Below, one piece after another: positions 1-6,436 of a DNA stretch of 14,057 bases. The notes under the pieces were generated by a model that was given only the letters and a program-made list of their open reading frames with translations, was not told the DNA's origin and ran no database searches. The translations under genes were made by a program, and so were the position numbers. This stretch comes from JBOFCS01 sp051646185 (GTDB lineage: Bacteria > Actinomycetota > Actinomycetes > Mycobacteriales > Mycobacteriaceae). The stretch is from positions 1-14,057 of the forward strand of contig JBOFCS010000097.1 of assembly GCA_051646185.1 (NCBI GenBank). Direction: 5' to 3'. Position 1 is the first letter of the stretch. Each line of letters begins with the position of its first letter.

Positions 1-328
1 TGTAGATGTCGCTGGAGTATCTTTGTCCGTGGGTGGAACCAAATTCTCCGCAGGAGACGTTATCGCCTTTTCTTGAGGGTTTCCAGGTGCTGCCGGGCAT
101 GAGGTGGGTGAGTGCGGTGGTGATGGTGGTGATCATGGCATCACGTTGGGCGAGTATGGTTTCGGCGTTGTCGCGTTGTAGGAGTTCGTTAAGTTCTTCG
201 GGTATTCCATAGCCGTAATTTCCGGGGGCGTACAGACTGGGTTCCGGGTAAGAGTTGCATCCGGCACAGGCTAGGACCAGAGCTACCAGAAGGTGGATTA
301 GTTTGGGGTGGTGAGGTTTTGGTGTCAT
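1..328 (-). CDS. LppA-like lipoprotein, copy 1 (3' end outside window)
   Basis: Third lipoprotein of the operon. The frame is open from the ATG at 328 to the left edge, giving 109 residues of a probable ~210-aa protein. The start ATG overlaps the stop of the preceding gene as ATGA (325-328). Residues 1-24 form a signal peptide nearly identical to copy 2, with two candidate lipidation cysteines (C21 in LVLAC, C24 in CAGC). A shorter divergent stretch follows (NSYPEPSLYAPG), then the block shared by all copies (EELNELLQRDNAETILAQRD, then MPGSTWKPS and SCGEFGSTHGQ). The sequence before the ATG is C-rich with no Shine-Dalgarno, so translation probably depends on coupling to copy 2. The protein is expected to be anchored outside the cytoplasmic membrane. 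Similarity to the mycobacterial LppA/LppB family is from memory and unverified; an immunity role is inference. Confidence 0.85.
   Translation of the reverse strand, partial: MTPKPHHPKLIHLLVALVLACAGCNSYPEPSLYAPGNYGYGIPEELNELLQRDNAETILAQRDAMITTITTALTHLMPGSTWKPSRKGDNVSCGEFGSTHGQRYSSDIY
31..199. repeat. Tandem lipoprotein-gene repeat, N-terminal module, unit 1
   Basis: Nearly identical to 651-819 at an offset of exactly 620 bp, and similar to part of 1271-1448. It encodes, on the minus strand, the ELNELLQRDNAETILAQRDAM to CGEFGST segment. Only scattered substitutions are visible when the two copies are read side by side. Confidence 0.85.
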
Positions 329-405
329 GGGGTGGTGGTTGGGGTGGGTTTGTGGTCGAGGGCGGCTTGTTTGTCGGCGGCGGTGAGGAAACAGCCGGTA
401 GTAAC
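258..405. repeat. Tandem lipoprotein-gene repeat, junction module, unit A
   Basis: Covers the 3' end of copy 2 and the start plus signal peptide of copy 1. It is nearly identical to 890-1037 at a 632-bp offset, including the ATGA stop/start overlap and the G-rich run that encodes the Pro/Thr tail. The repeat therefore spans the gene junction, which indicates tandem duplication of a whole gene unit. Confidence 0.82.
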
Positions 406-960
406 TTGGAGTAATGCTTGTTCGAGTGAGCCGAATTCAAGAGTAGAGCTGTATGGTCCGTTGATGACGAGACGGGCGATGTGGTTGGTGCCGTCATCGA
501 GGAGTGCGTCTTCTTGGGGGGTTCGGGTGGTGATGGTGGTGTAGCCGTAGGGGGCGGCGAGTGTGGTGACTAGGTCTGCTGCGGTGTCCCACAGCTTCCC
601 AGGAAGCATGACCTCAGAAATATAATTAGGGCTGGAATATATCTGTCCTTGGGTGGAGCCAAATTCTCCGCAGGAGAAGCTATCGCCTTTTCTTGAGGGT
701 TTCCAGGTGCTGCCGGGCATGAGGTGGGTGAGTTCGGTGGTGATGGTGGTGATCATGGCATCGCGTTGGGCGAGAATGGTTTCGGCGTTGTCGCGTTGTA
801 GGAGTTCGTTCAGTTCTTTGCTGGTTCCGTAGCCGTAATCGCCATAAGGATTGCCAAATTCATCAACAGGAGGACCGCTCGGTGTTGTGCATCCGGCACA
901 GGCCAGGGCCAGAGCTACCAGAAGGTGGATTAGTTTGGGGTGGTGAGGTTTTAGTGTCAT
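325..960 (-). CDS. LppA-like lipoprotein, copy 2
   Basis: Complete 211-aa predicted lipoprotein. The signal peptide (residues 1-20, hydrophobic LIHLLVALALA) ends at C21 or C24. C21 fits the PROSITE lipobox pattern (LALAC), while C24 in CAGC has an unusual Cys at -3. The mature protein has a flexible Pro/Gly/Tyr-rich stretch (25-46), a helical segment (ELNELLQRDNAETILAQRD), the MPGSTWKPS segment, then a divergent core. C97 (SCGEFG) and C190 (TTGCF) may form a disulfide. The tail is Thr/Pro-rich (PTPTTTP). It overlaps both neighbours as ATGA (957-960 and 325-328), and no Shine-Dalgarno precedes its ATG. It shares near-identical DNA with copies 1 and 3 outside the middle third. Resemblance to mycobacterial LppA/LppB (themselves adjacent paralogues) is recalled, not computed. 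The biochemical role is unknown. Confidence 0.9.
   Translation of the reverse strand: MTLKPHHPKLIHLLVALALACAGCTTPSGPPVDEFGNPYGDYGYGTSKELNELLQRDNAETILAQRDAMITTITTELTHLMPGSTWKPSRKGDSFSCGEFGSTQGQIYSSPNYISEVMLPGKLWDTAADLVTTLAAPYGYTTITTRTPQEDALLDDGTNHIARLVINGPYSSTLEFGSLEQALLQVTTGCFLTAADKQAALDHKPTPTTTP
651..916. repeat. Tandem lipoprotein-gene repeat, N-terminal module, unit 2
   Basis: Matches unit 1 (651-819 against 31-199, offset 620) and unit 3 (695-916 against 1324-1545, offset 629). Agreement with unit 3 continues through the lipobox region (GGCCAGGGCCAGAG), beyond where unit 1 diverges. The unit is therefore a mosaic of its two neighbours. Confidence 0.85.
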
Positions 961-1037
961 TGGGTGGTGGTGGGGGTGGGTTTGTGGTCGAGGGCGGCTT
1001 GTTTGGCGGCGGCGGTGAGGAAACAGCCAGTAGTAAC
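890..1037. repeat. Tandem lipoprotein-gene repeat, junction module, unit B
   Basis: Partner of 258-405 (offset 632). Contains the 3' end of copy 3, the ATGA overlap at 957-960 and the signal peptide of copy 2. The next junction upstream (hydrolase/copy 3) lacks this module, marking the boundary of the amplified unit. Confidence 0.82.
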
Positions 1038-1580
1038 ACGTAAGCTCGCCTGTTTGTATGAGCCGAAGTTGAGGGTGGAGCCGTAGGCATCTCTAATGAT
1101 TAGATTTACGACCGTGTGTTCTATAGCGTCTTTCAAGGAGGTGCGGCTTGAGACGGTGGTGTATCCAAAGGGTTGCGCTAATCGAATGATGTTGTCGGCA
1201 ATAGTGTTCCATGATTCGATGATAACTGGTATTTCTGAGGCAAAGAGGGGAGTGGAATAAATTTGTCCTTGGGTGGAGCCAAACTCTCCGCAGGGGGTAG
1301 TTTCGTCATATTTGCGATGAAAAGAGGGTTTCCAGGTGCTACCGGGCATGAGGTGGGTGAGTTCGGTGGTGATGGTGGCGATCATGGCATCGCGTTGGGC
1401 GAGGATGGTTTCGGCGTTGTCGCGTTGTAGGAGTTCGTTAAGTTCTTTGCTGGTTCCGTAGCCGTAATCGCCATAAGGATTGCCAAATTCATCAACAGGA
1501 GGGCTGCTCGGTGTTGTGCATCCGGCACAGGCCAGGGCCAGAGCCGTCAAGAGGGCAAAACTTATCTGAAAAAATCGCAT
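957..1580 (-). CDS. LppA-like lipoprotein, copy 3 (operon-proximal)
   Basis: Complete 207-aa predicted lipoprotein, first of the array after the hydrolase. Its ATG shares one base with the hydrolase stop (TAATG at 1578-1582). Unlike the other copies it has a clear Shine-Dalgarno (AAGGA, six bases before ATG). Its signal peptide (MRFFQISFALLTALALAC) differs from copies 1 and 2. From C18/C21 onward residues 22-86 are almost identical to copy 2, then the sequence diverges (about 87-175) before converging again at VTTGCFLTAA and the PTPTTTQ tail. C97 and C186 are conserved with copy 2. The mosaic pattern, with identical flanks and a diverged core, suggests duplication plus gene conversion or selection on the core. 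Expected location is the outer face of the membrane. Possible functions are immunity to the upstream hydrolase or a chaperone/partner; neither is shown. Confidence 0.9.
   Translation of the reverse strand: MRFFQISFALLTALALACAGCTTPSSPPVDEFGNPYGDYGYGTSKELNELLQRDNAETILAQRDAMIATITTELTHLMPGSTWKPSFHRKYDETTPCGEFGSTQGQIYSTPLFASEIPVIIESWNTIADNIIRLAQPFGYTTVSSRTSLKDAIEHTVVNLIIRDAYGSTLNFGSYKQASLRVTTGCFLTAAAKQAALDHKPTPTTTQ
1324..1545. repeat. Tandem lipoprotein-gene repeat, N-terminal module, unit 3
   Basis: Matches 695-916 at a constant 629-bp offset with few differences, and ends abruptly at the start of the signal-peptide hydrophobic core, where this gene has an unrelated N-terminus. An insertion of about nine bases relative to the other copies (FHRKYDETTP region) separates it from the short matching stretch at 1271-1300. 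Confidence 0.85.
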
Positions 1581-3223
1581 TACTTATCCTTTGGCACAAG
1601 ATTGGGATCATTAGTCAAACCGGCTATAACTAAAGCTTGGTTATACATAGCAGTGGTGCCGGCATTAAAATATTCACTATGCCCACTAGAAGCGGAGGTA
1701 TCTCCTAGTGGAGTGGTGGCAGCATCAGTAGACAAGTTGGTAAACCCCTCATTCCAACTAATGGGATAAGGCGAAAAAATATTGCTATCGGTAATCCAGT
1801 CTTTATCGGCTTGCTCCACAAAGACATGACCCTCAGCTAAGTGCAAGTCGCCAGTGCTGGTAGGGATATAATTCCAAATCTGATAGGGACTGAGGATACG
1901 CTGATTGCTATTGGCTTCCAGGCCGGGGGAGCCGGTGAAAATAACATCATCAGCATGGATATTGCGTTGCAAAGCCTCACTGGCAACCAGTGACCCATAC
2001 GAATGCCCAATCATCGTGAGATGTGGGTCGGTAGGGCGGGAACTATCCAGACCATTAACAAAAGAGGCCAGCTTAGGCGCGCCATTCTCGGCAAAGCCGG
2101 ACGTAGTGGCCGCGGCAAGATGAGGTGGGGTTTCGTAGCCTATCCATGCGACAGTAGCCACCGTATCTTTTGAACCAGCGTTTTGGAGAACTTTCTCAGT
2201 GATGTCTTTTAAGCCGCTTGCTTGTGTCACATAAGTGGGTAAATCATTGCCCGAGTTGGGTTTATCAAAAGGAACACCACCAGTACCGGGAACATACACA
2301 CTAATATGATCGGCAGTATCCACATTGCCCAAAGCTATCGCCACCGCTGGCTGTGTTTGATTCAGATCTAATACCAAAAGCTGCCGACCATCTTTTGCGG
2401 TGCCATCAGAGTTAAATAAGGCTTCACGCACTGCAGCTAGCGTGTCTCGCTGTTCGGGGTTGAGATCACGACTTTCTAAGGTGCTCAACCAATTTCGATT
2501 AGCCACATCCCTGGCGCTACCAGGCACCCCATCAAGATTTCCCACCCATTCGGGGCGCTGAGAAAGTAAAAGCTGCTGTTCCGTCGACGATAACGACCCC
2601 CACCACCGCGCAACTTGAGAATCCGTGAAGCCAGCCGGTGGATGCAACCCCTCCAATTCACCAGCATGCATAGCAGCGTCAATAGTGGTGGCCCCGCCAT
2701 CACTAATGCCACCGTCAGCTGCTTTATGCAGCATTGCGCAGGCCGCGTCATCAATCTCCATAGCCCGCGCTCGCAAAGCCGAAATATCACCAGGGAGCTT
2801 CGCACGCACAATCTCCCGATGAGCCTGCTGATCTGGACGCAGATGCGCCTCCTGACCGGACGCGGCCCACAGATCAACACTGGACCCGTTATGTTGAATA
2901 TGCAACCCAGCGCTATCAGCTTCAGCTTCGATCACCCGCAACTGCAATTGCAGCTCCAACATGTCATCAATGCTGCGGGCCGCTTGTTGTTTCACGGCCC
3001 CGACTGCTGCGGCAGCATCAGTAAGATCGTCATCAATATCATCAAAAGAAGTCTGAGCAGCGTCTTTAGCTGCGCCCCGCCAACCATCAAGCTCTTTGAT
3101 GGACTTAAGCTTATGTTGTAAATCTTCCAAAGAAGCAGACTTGCCAGAAAGTTCTTTCACCAGCTTTTCCAGCAATGTTGGGTCCCAATACTTGATGTCG
3201 CCAATATCGAGATAAGCCACCAC
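1580..3223 (-). CDS. DUF1023-type alpha/beta-hydrolase with WXG100-like N-terminus
   Basis: A 547-aa protein, first gene of the lipoprotein operon. Residues ~10-150 are helical and contain a W-x-G motif (W48-R49-G50) between two predicted helices, like WXG100/ESX substrates. No Y-x-x-x-D/E secretion motif is visible in this domain. Residues ~200-547 match the Abhydrolase_8/DUF1023 family: WWGSLSSTEQQ, then GNLDGVPGSARDVANRNWL (229-247), VYVPGTGG, nucleophile elbow GHSYG (S408 the likely nucleophile), D475 as a candidate acid, and H515 (GHSEYF) as the candidate base. No signal peptide is seen, so export would need a type VII-like route. The start is GTG. A second GTG at 3220 lies five bases from a GGGGG ribosome site and may be the true start. 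The substrate is unknown; esterase/lipase-like activity is inferred from the fold. Confidence 0.88.
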   Translation of the reverse strand: MVAYLDIGDIKYWDPTLLEKLVKELSGKSASLEDLQHKLKSIKELDGWRGAAKDAAQTSFDDIDDDLTDAAAAVGAVKQQAARSIDDMLELQLQLRVIEAEADSAGLHIQHNGSSVDLWAASGQEAHLRPDQQAHREIVRAKLPGDISALRARAMEIDDAACAMLHKAADGGISDGGATTIDAAMHAGELEGLHPPAGFTDSQVARWWGSLSSTEQQLLLSQRPEWVGNLDGVPGSARDVANRNWLSTLESRDLNPEQRDTLAAVREALFNSDGTAKDGRQLLVLDLNQTQPAVAIALGNVDTADHISVYVPGTGGVPFDKPNSGNDLPTYVTQASGLKDITEKVLQNAGSKDTVATVAWIGYETPPHLAAATTSGFAENGAPKLASFVNGLDSSRPTDPHLTMIGHSYGSLVASEALQRNIHADDVIFTGSPGLEANSNQRILSPYQIWNYIPTSTGDLHLAEGHVFVEQADKDWITDSNIFSPYPISWNEGFTNLSTDAATTPLGDTSASSGHSEYFNAGTTAMYNQALVIAGLTNDPNLVPKDK

Positions 3224-3309
3224 AACCCCCTATCGACACTTCTTGATTAGTTTGTCCAGAGACCTCTGCTTAATGGTAACAAACGTTTTGCTATTTGACA
3301 TCACCCTGG

Positions 3310-3360
3310 AAAAAATTTAGGGCATACGCTACTTGACTAGCTAGCATATGCCCTAAATCT
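3310..3360 (-). terminator. Intrinsic terminator of the sdh operon
   Basis: On the minus strand, ten bases after the sdhB stop, an 18-bp stem (arms 3343-3360 and 3313-3330, two mispaired or wobble positions) with a 12-base loop is followed by a run of six T (3315-3310). The stem core is TAGGGCATA. It ends sdhCDAB transcription and separates it from the hydrolase-lipoprotein operon, which must then have its own promoter in 3224-3309. I saw no strong -35/-10 pair there. Confidence 0.85.
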
Positions 3361-3370
3361 TGTTAAGAGA

Positions 3371-4156
3371 TTAGCGTGAGAACAACAGTGCGCGCTTTAC
3401 TTCCTGAATGGCCTTGGTGACCTGAATCCCGCGCGGGCAAGCATCAGTGCAGTTAAAGGTGGTGCGACACCGCCAGACTCCCTCTTTGTCGTTGAGAATG
3501 TCGAGACGTTCAGCAGCAGCCTCATCGCGGCTATCAAAGATGAAGCGGTGCGCATTGACAATGGCTGCAGGTCCAAAGTAGCTGCCATCGCTCCAGTACA
3601 CCGGGCAGCTCGTGGTGCAGCAGGCACAGAGAATGCATTTAGTGGTGTCATCAAAACGCGCCCGGTCATGTTGGCTCTGAATCCGTTCCTTAGTTGGCTC
3701 ATTGCCGCTGGTGATGAGGAATGGTTTCACAGCGCGGAACGCATCAAAGAAAGGCTCCATATTGACAATAAGATCCTTCTCAACAGGAAGGCCCTTGATT
3801 GGTTCAATGGTGATGGTGAGCGTCTTCGATGAATCTTTTGGCAGCAAGTCACGCATGAGCACCTTGCAGGCAAGGCGGTTTACACCATTGATACGCATGG
3901 CATCGGAACCGCAGACACCATGTGCGCAGGAGCGTCGGAAAGTGAGAGTGCCATCCAGATAACCCTTTACGTACAGCAGTAAGTTGAGTAACCGGTCTGT
4001 AGGCAAGGTAGGAACCTGAAAGGTGTCCCAGCCCTGGGCATCAGGGTTCTCTGGGTTGAACCGCATAATTTTTAAAGTGACCATAACCGCGCCCTTGGGC
4101 ACTGGAGGCAGGGCTGGCCCGGTTGCTGCTGGGGTATCAATTGTTGGGGCAGACAT
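3371..4156 (-). CDS. sdhB: Succinate dehydrogenase iron-sulfur subunit
   Basis: 261-aa electron-transfer subunit passing electrons from the SdhA flavin to quinone at the cytoplasmic face of the membrane. Three cluster sets are visible. The 2Fe-2S set is C77, C82, D85, C97 (CAHGVCGSDAMRINGVNRLAC). The 4Fe-4S set is C174, C177, C180, C240. The 3Fe-4S set is C184, C230, C236. The Asp at the fourth-ligand position also occurs in E. coli SdhB, so it is not a defect. The N-terminal ~25 residues are Pro/Ala-rich and variable. The ATG shares one base with the sdhA stop (TGATG, 4154-4158), implying coupled translation. It is the last gene of the operon and is followed by a terminator. Confidence 0.97.
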   Translation of the reverse strand: MSAPTIDTPAATGPALPPVPKGAVMVTLKIMRFNPENPDAQGWDTFQVPTLPTDRLLNLLLYVKGYLDGTLTFRRSCAHGVCGSDAMRINGVNRLACKVLMRDLLPKDSSKTLTITIEPIKGLPVEKDLIVNMEPFFDAFRAVKPFLITSGNEPTKERIQSQHDRARFDDTTKCILCACCTTSCPVYWSDGSYFGPAAIVNAHRFIFDSRDEAAAERLDILNDKEGVWRCRTTFNCTDACPRGIQVTKAIQEVKRALLFSR

Positions 4157-5907
4157 CAGTATTTGCGCTCCATCGGCTCGTAGCGGGTCTGGACTACCGG
4201 CTTGTAGTCTAGGCGGATGTCAGAGAGAAGGCCTTCGCCTTCTTTGTATGCCATGGTGTGTTGCATGTACTCGGCGTCATTGCGGTCTGGGTAATCTTCG
4301 CGAGCATGTCCACCCCGAGATTCCTTGCGGTTCAAAGCTCCAACGACGGTAACCTCAGCCATTTCTAATAAGAAGCCAAGCTCAACAGCTTCTAGAAGAT
4401 CGCTATTATAACGAGTTCCCTTGTCCTGCACCGTGATGTGGTTGTACCGCTCTTTAAGGGCGCGCACATCGGCAAGGGCCTGGGTAAGTCGTTCTTCGGT
4501 GCGGAACACCCCAGCGTTGTTGTCCATAGACTGCTGTAGCTCGGTGCGAATATCAGCAACGCGCTCATGCCCGTGATCGGAAAGTACCTGTGACATCCAT
4601 TCTTCCACCATTTTTGCTGGCTCATCGGGTAGCGGAACAAAATCAGTAGAGTTAGCGTATTCAGCCGCAGCGATACCTGCTCGTCGGCCAAAAACATTGA
4701 TATCCAGGAGTGAGTTAGTCCCCAACCGGTTTGCGCCATGCACTGATACGCAAGCACACTCGCCAGCGGCATAAAGCCCGGGGACAATATCTTCGTTATT
4801 GCGAAGAACTTCACCACGAATCTTGGTAGGAATACCGCCCATGACATAGTGACAGGTGGGATATACCGGGACTGGCTCTTTCACCGGATCAACACCAAGG
4901 TAGGTGCGGGAGAACTCCATGATATCTGGGAGTTTTTCGTCAAGAACTTCTTCAGGAATGTGCGTGACATCGATGTAGACATAGTCTTTGTTGGGCCCGC
5001 CGCCACGGCCTTCAAGCACTTCCAACACCATTGAGCGAGCCACAATATCGCGTGGCGCAAGGTCTTTGATGGTAGGAGCGTAACGCTCCATAAACCGCTC
5101 ACCAGACTCATTACGAAGAATGCCACCCTCGCCGCGAACAGCCTCAGAAATGAGAATGCCCAACCCAGCCAAGCCGGTCGGATGGAACTGATGGAACTCC
5201 ATGTCCTCCAAAGGCAAACCCTTACGGAAGACAATCCCCATACCGTCTCCGGTGAGGGTGTGGGCATTGGATGTGGTTTTGTACATCCGACCAGATCCGC
5301 CGGTGGCAAAGATAATCGACTTTGCATGGAAGATATGAATTTCTCCGGTGGAAAGTTCATAGGCGATAATTCCGGTTGCTACCGGACCATTGTCGGTTTC
5401 AGTGAGACAAAGGTCTAAGGCGTAGAACTCGTTAAAAAATTCCACATCATGCTTAACACAGTTTTGGTACAAGGTTTGCAAAATCATGTGGCCGGTGCGG
5501 TCAGCGGCATAACACGCCCGGCGAACCGGGGCCTTACCATGGTCGCGGGTGTGCCCACCAAAACGCCGCTGGTCAATTTTACCCTCGGGGGTGCGGTTAA
5601 ATGGCAAACCCATTTTTTCCAAATCCATGACCGCATCAATGGCTTCTTTAGCCATAATTTCTACGGCATCCTGATCGGCTAAATAATCGCCACCTTTGAC
5701 GGTGTCAAAGGTGTGCCACTCCCAGTTGTCCTCTTCAACATTGGCTAGCGCCGCGCACATACCGCCCTGAGCTGCCCCGGTGTGTGAGCGAGTGGGATAC
5801 AGCTTGGTAAGGACTGCGGTGCGGGCACGCGGGCCAGCTTCAATAGCTGCGCGCATTCCTGCGCCGCCAGCACCAACGATGAGTACGTCATAACGATGTT
5901 CCTGCAT
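4156..5907 (-). CDS. sdhA: Succinate dehydrogenase flavoprotein subunit
   Basis: 583-aa catalytic subunit oxidising succinate to fumarate. Numbered from the ATG at 5907: dinucleotide-binding GAGGAG at residues 12-17, covalent-FAD histidine H42 in TRSHTGAAQGG, a TGGSGRMYKTTSNAHTLTGDG-type segment, EFHQFHPTG, active-site region EAVRGEGG, and HGANRLGTNSLLD near the substrate/FAD site. The frame stays open upstream to a TTG at 5979. That codon lies inside a stable hairpin and adds 24 residues with no family match, whereas MQEHRYDVLIVGAGGAG is the usual N-terminus, so ATG 5907 is preferred. A GGAGAG lies rather far upstream (about 14 bases). It is 88 nt from sdhD and overlaps sdhB by one base. Confidence 0.97.
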   Translation of the reverse strand: MQEHRYDVLIVGAGGAGMRAAIEAGPRARTAVLTKLYPTRSHTGAAQGGMCAALANVEEDNWEWHTFDTVKGGDYLADQDAVEIMAKEAIDAVMDLEKMGLPFNRTPEGKIDQRRFGGHTRDHGKAPVRRACYAADRTGHMILQTLYQNCVKHDVEFFNEFYALDLCLTETDNGPVATGIIAYELSTGEIHIFHAKSIIFATGGSGRMYKTTSNAHTLTGDGMGIVFRKGLPLEDMEFHQFHPTGLAGLGILISEAVRGEGGILRNESGERFMERYAPTIKDLAPRDIVARSMVLEVLEGRGGGPNKDYVYIDVTHIPEEVLDEKLPDIMEFSRTYLGVDPVKEPVPVYPTCHYVMGGIPTKIRGEVLRNNEDIVPGLYAAGECACVSVHGANRLGTNSLLDINVFGRRAGIAAAEYANSTDFVPLPDEPAKMVEEWMSQVLSDHGHERVADIRTELQQSMDNNAGVFRTEERLTQALADVRALKERYNHITVQDKGTRYNSDLLEAVELGFLLEMAEVTVVGALNRKESRGGHAREDYPDRNDAEYMQHTMAYKEGEGLLSDIRLDYKPVVQTRYEPMERKY

Positions 5908-5952
5908 GTGACTTGTCAGCTCTCCTGGAAACCGGGTGGCGGTGGTGGTCTG

Positions 5953-5984
5953 CCGCTTAGTGCCAACACGTGTCGGCAAAGCGG
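5953..5984 (-). promoter_or_regulatory. Stable hairpin in the sdhD-sdhA intergenic spacer
   Basis: An imperfect 32-nt palindrome. The outer arm CCGCTT/AAGCGG has six pairs, then a two-base bulge, then an inner TGCCAACACGTGTCGGCA self-complementary core with one wobble. There is no T-run, so it is not a simple terminator. It lies in the only non-overlapping gap of the operon and could be an RNA-processing or stability element, or affect sdhA translation. Function is inference. Confidence 0.55.
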
Positions 5985-5995
5985 ATGGTTAGCCC

Positions 5996-6436
5996 TTAGG
6001 TGATGGTGGGGTCAAAAGTGAGTAGCACGTAGGTACCGAGCACGGTAATAACGATCATTGAAATCACCAGCGCGGTATTCAGCCAGAATCGCGTGGAATC
6101 CTTGCGTGAGTAATCTGCGATGACGGTGCGCAGACCATTGCCGCCGTGCAGCTGGGCTAACCAGAGCATGGTGATATCCCAGGTTTGCCAGAAGGGGCTG
6201 GTCCAGCGTTCGGCGACAAAGTTGAAGTCAATACGGTAGACCCCGTCAGACCACATCAACATGATGAAAAGGTGACCTAGTGCCAAGAAAACCAAAGCCA
6301 GCCCAGAAAAACGCATAAACAACCAGGCGTACTTTTCGAAGTTGGGGATTCCTGAGGGACGACGCGGCGAGCGAGGGTTATCTAAACTCGCTGGTCGGTC
6401 GTAAGAAGTGCCAAGAGTTTTTGCTTCTGTTGTCAT
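5996..6436 (-). CDS. sdhD: Succinate dehydrogenase membrane anchor subunit D
   Basis: 146-aa membrane anchor. The ATG at 6436 overlaps the sdhC stop (TGATG) and has GGAG eight bases upstream; the longer open frame back to 6517 only shadows sdhC. After a ~33-residue Pro/Arg-rich cytoplasmic N-terminus there are three hydrophobic segments (~38-60, ~83-97, ~117-141). H55 (LGHLF) and H97 (QLHGGNGLR) lie in the membrane region and are candidate axial heme ligands. There are no cysteines, so a Rieske-type cluster as reported for mycobacterial Sdh1 is excluded. The match is to the Sdh2-type (SdhC/SdhD) enzyme of mycobacteria. Confidence 0.94.
   Translation of the reverse strand: MTTEAKTLGTSYDRPASLDNPRSPRRPSGIPNFEKYAWLFMRFSGLALVFLALGHLFIMLMWSDGVYRIDFNFVAERWTSPFWQTWDITMLWLAQLHGGNGLRTVIADYSRKDSTRFWLNTALVISMIVITVLGTYVLLTFDPTIT

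Noticed and set aside
300..350. G-rich runs (also 961-980) as G-quadruplex elements
   Set aside because: Four tracts of three or more G with short loops are not present; the runs are explained by Pro/Thr codons on the minus strand.
1..1580. Regular repeats as a CRISPR array
   Set aside because: The repeats are long, lie in continuous coding frames and encode paralogous lipoproteins; there is no short repeat/spacer pattern.
2485..3121. Long open frames on both strands inside the hydrolase gene
   Set aside because: They are shadows of the hydrolase coding frame, which carries recognisable DUF1023 motifs throughout.
3371..4156. Apparent loss of the third 2Fe-2S ligand cysteine in SdhB (D85)
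   Set aside because: Asp at this position is also found in E. coli SdhB, so it is normal.
5908..5979. Extended sdhA start at TTG 5979 (24 extra residues)
   Set aside because: The codon is TTG, lies within the hairpin arm, and the extra residues do not fit the family; MQEHRYDVLIVGAGGAG at 5907 is the usual N-terminus.
5908..5995. A hidden small sdhF-like gene in the sdhD-sdhA gap
   Set aside because: No ATG and no hydrophobic open frame were found on the minus strand in this gap.
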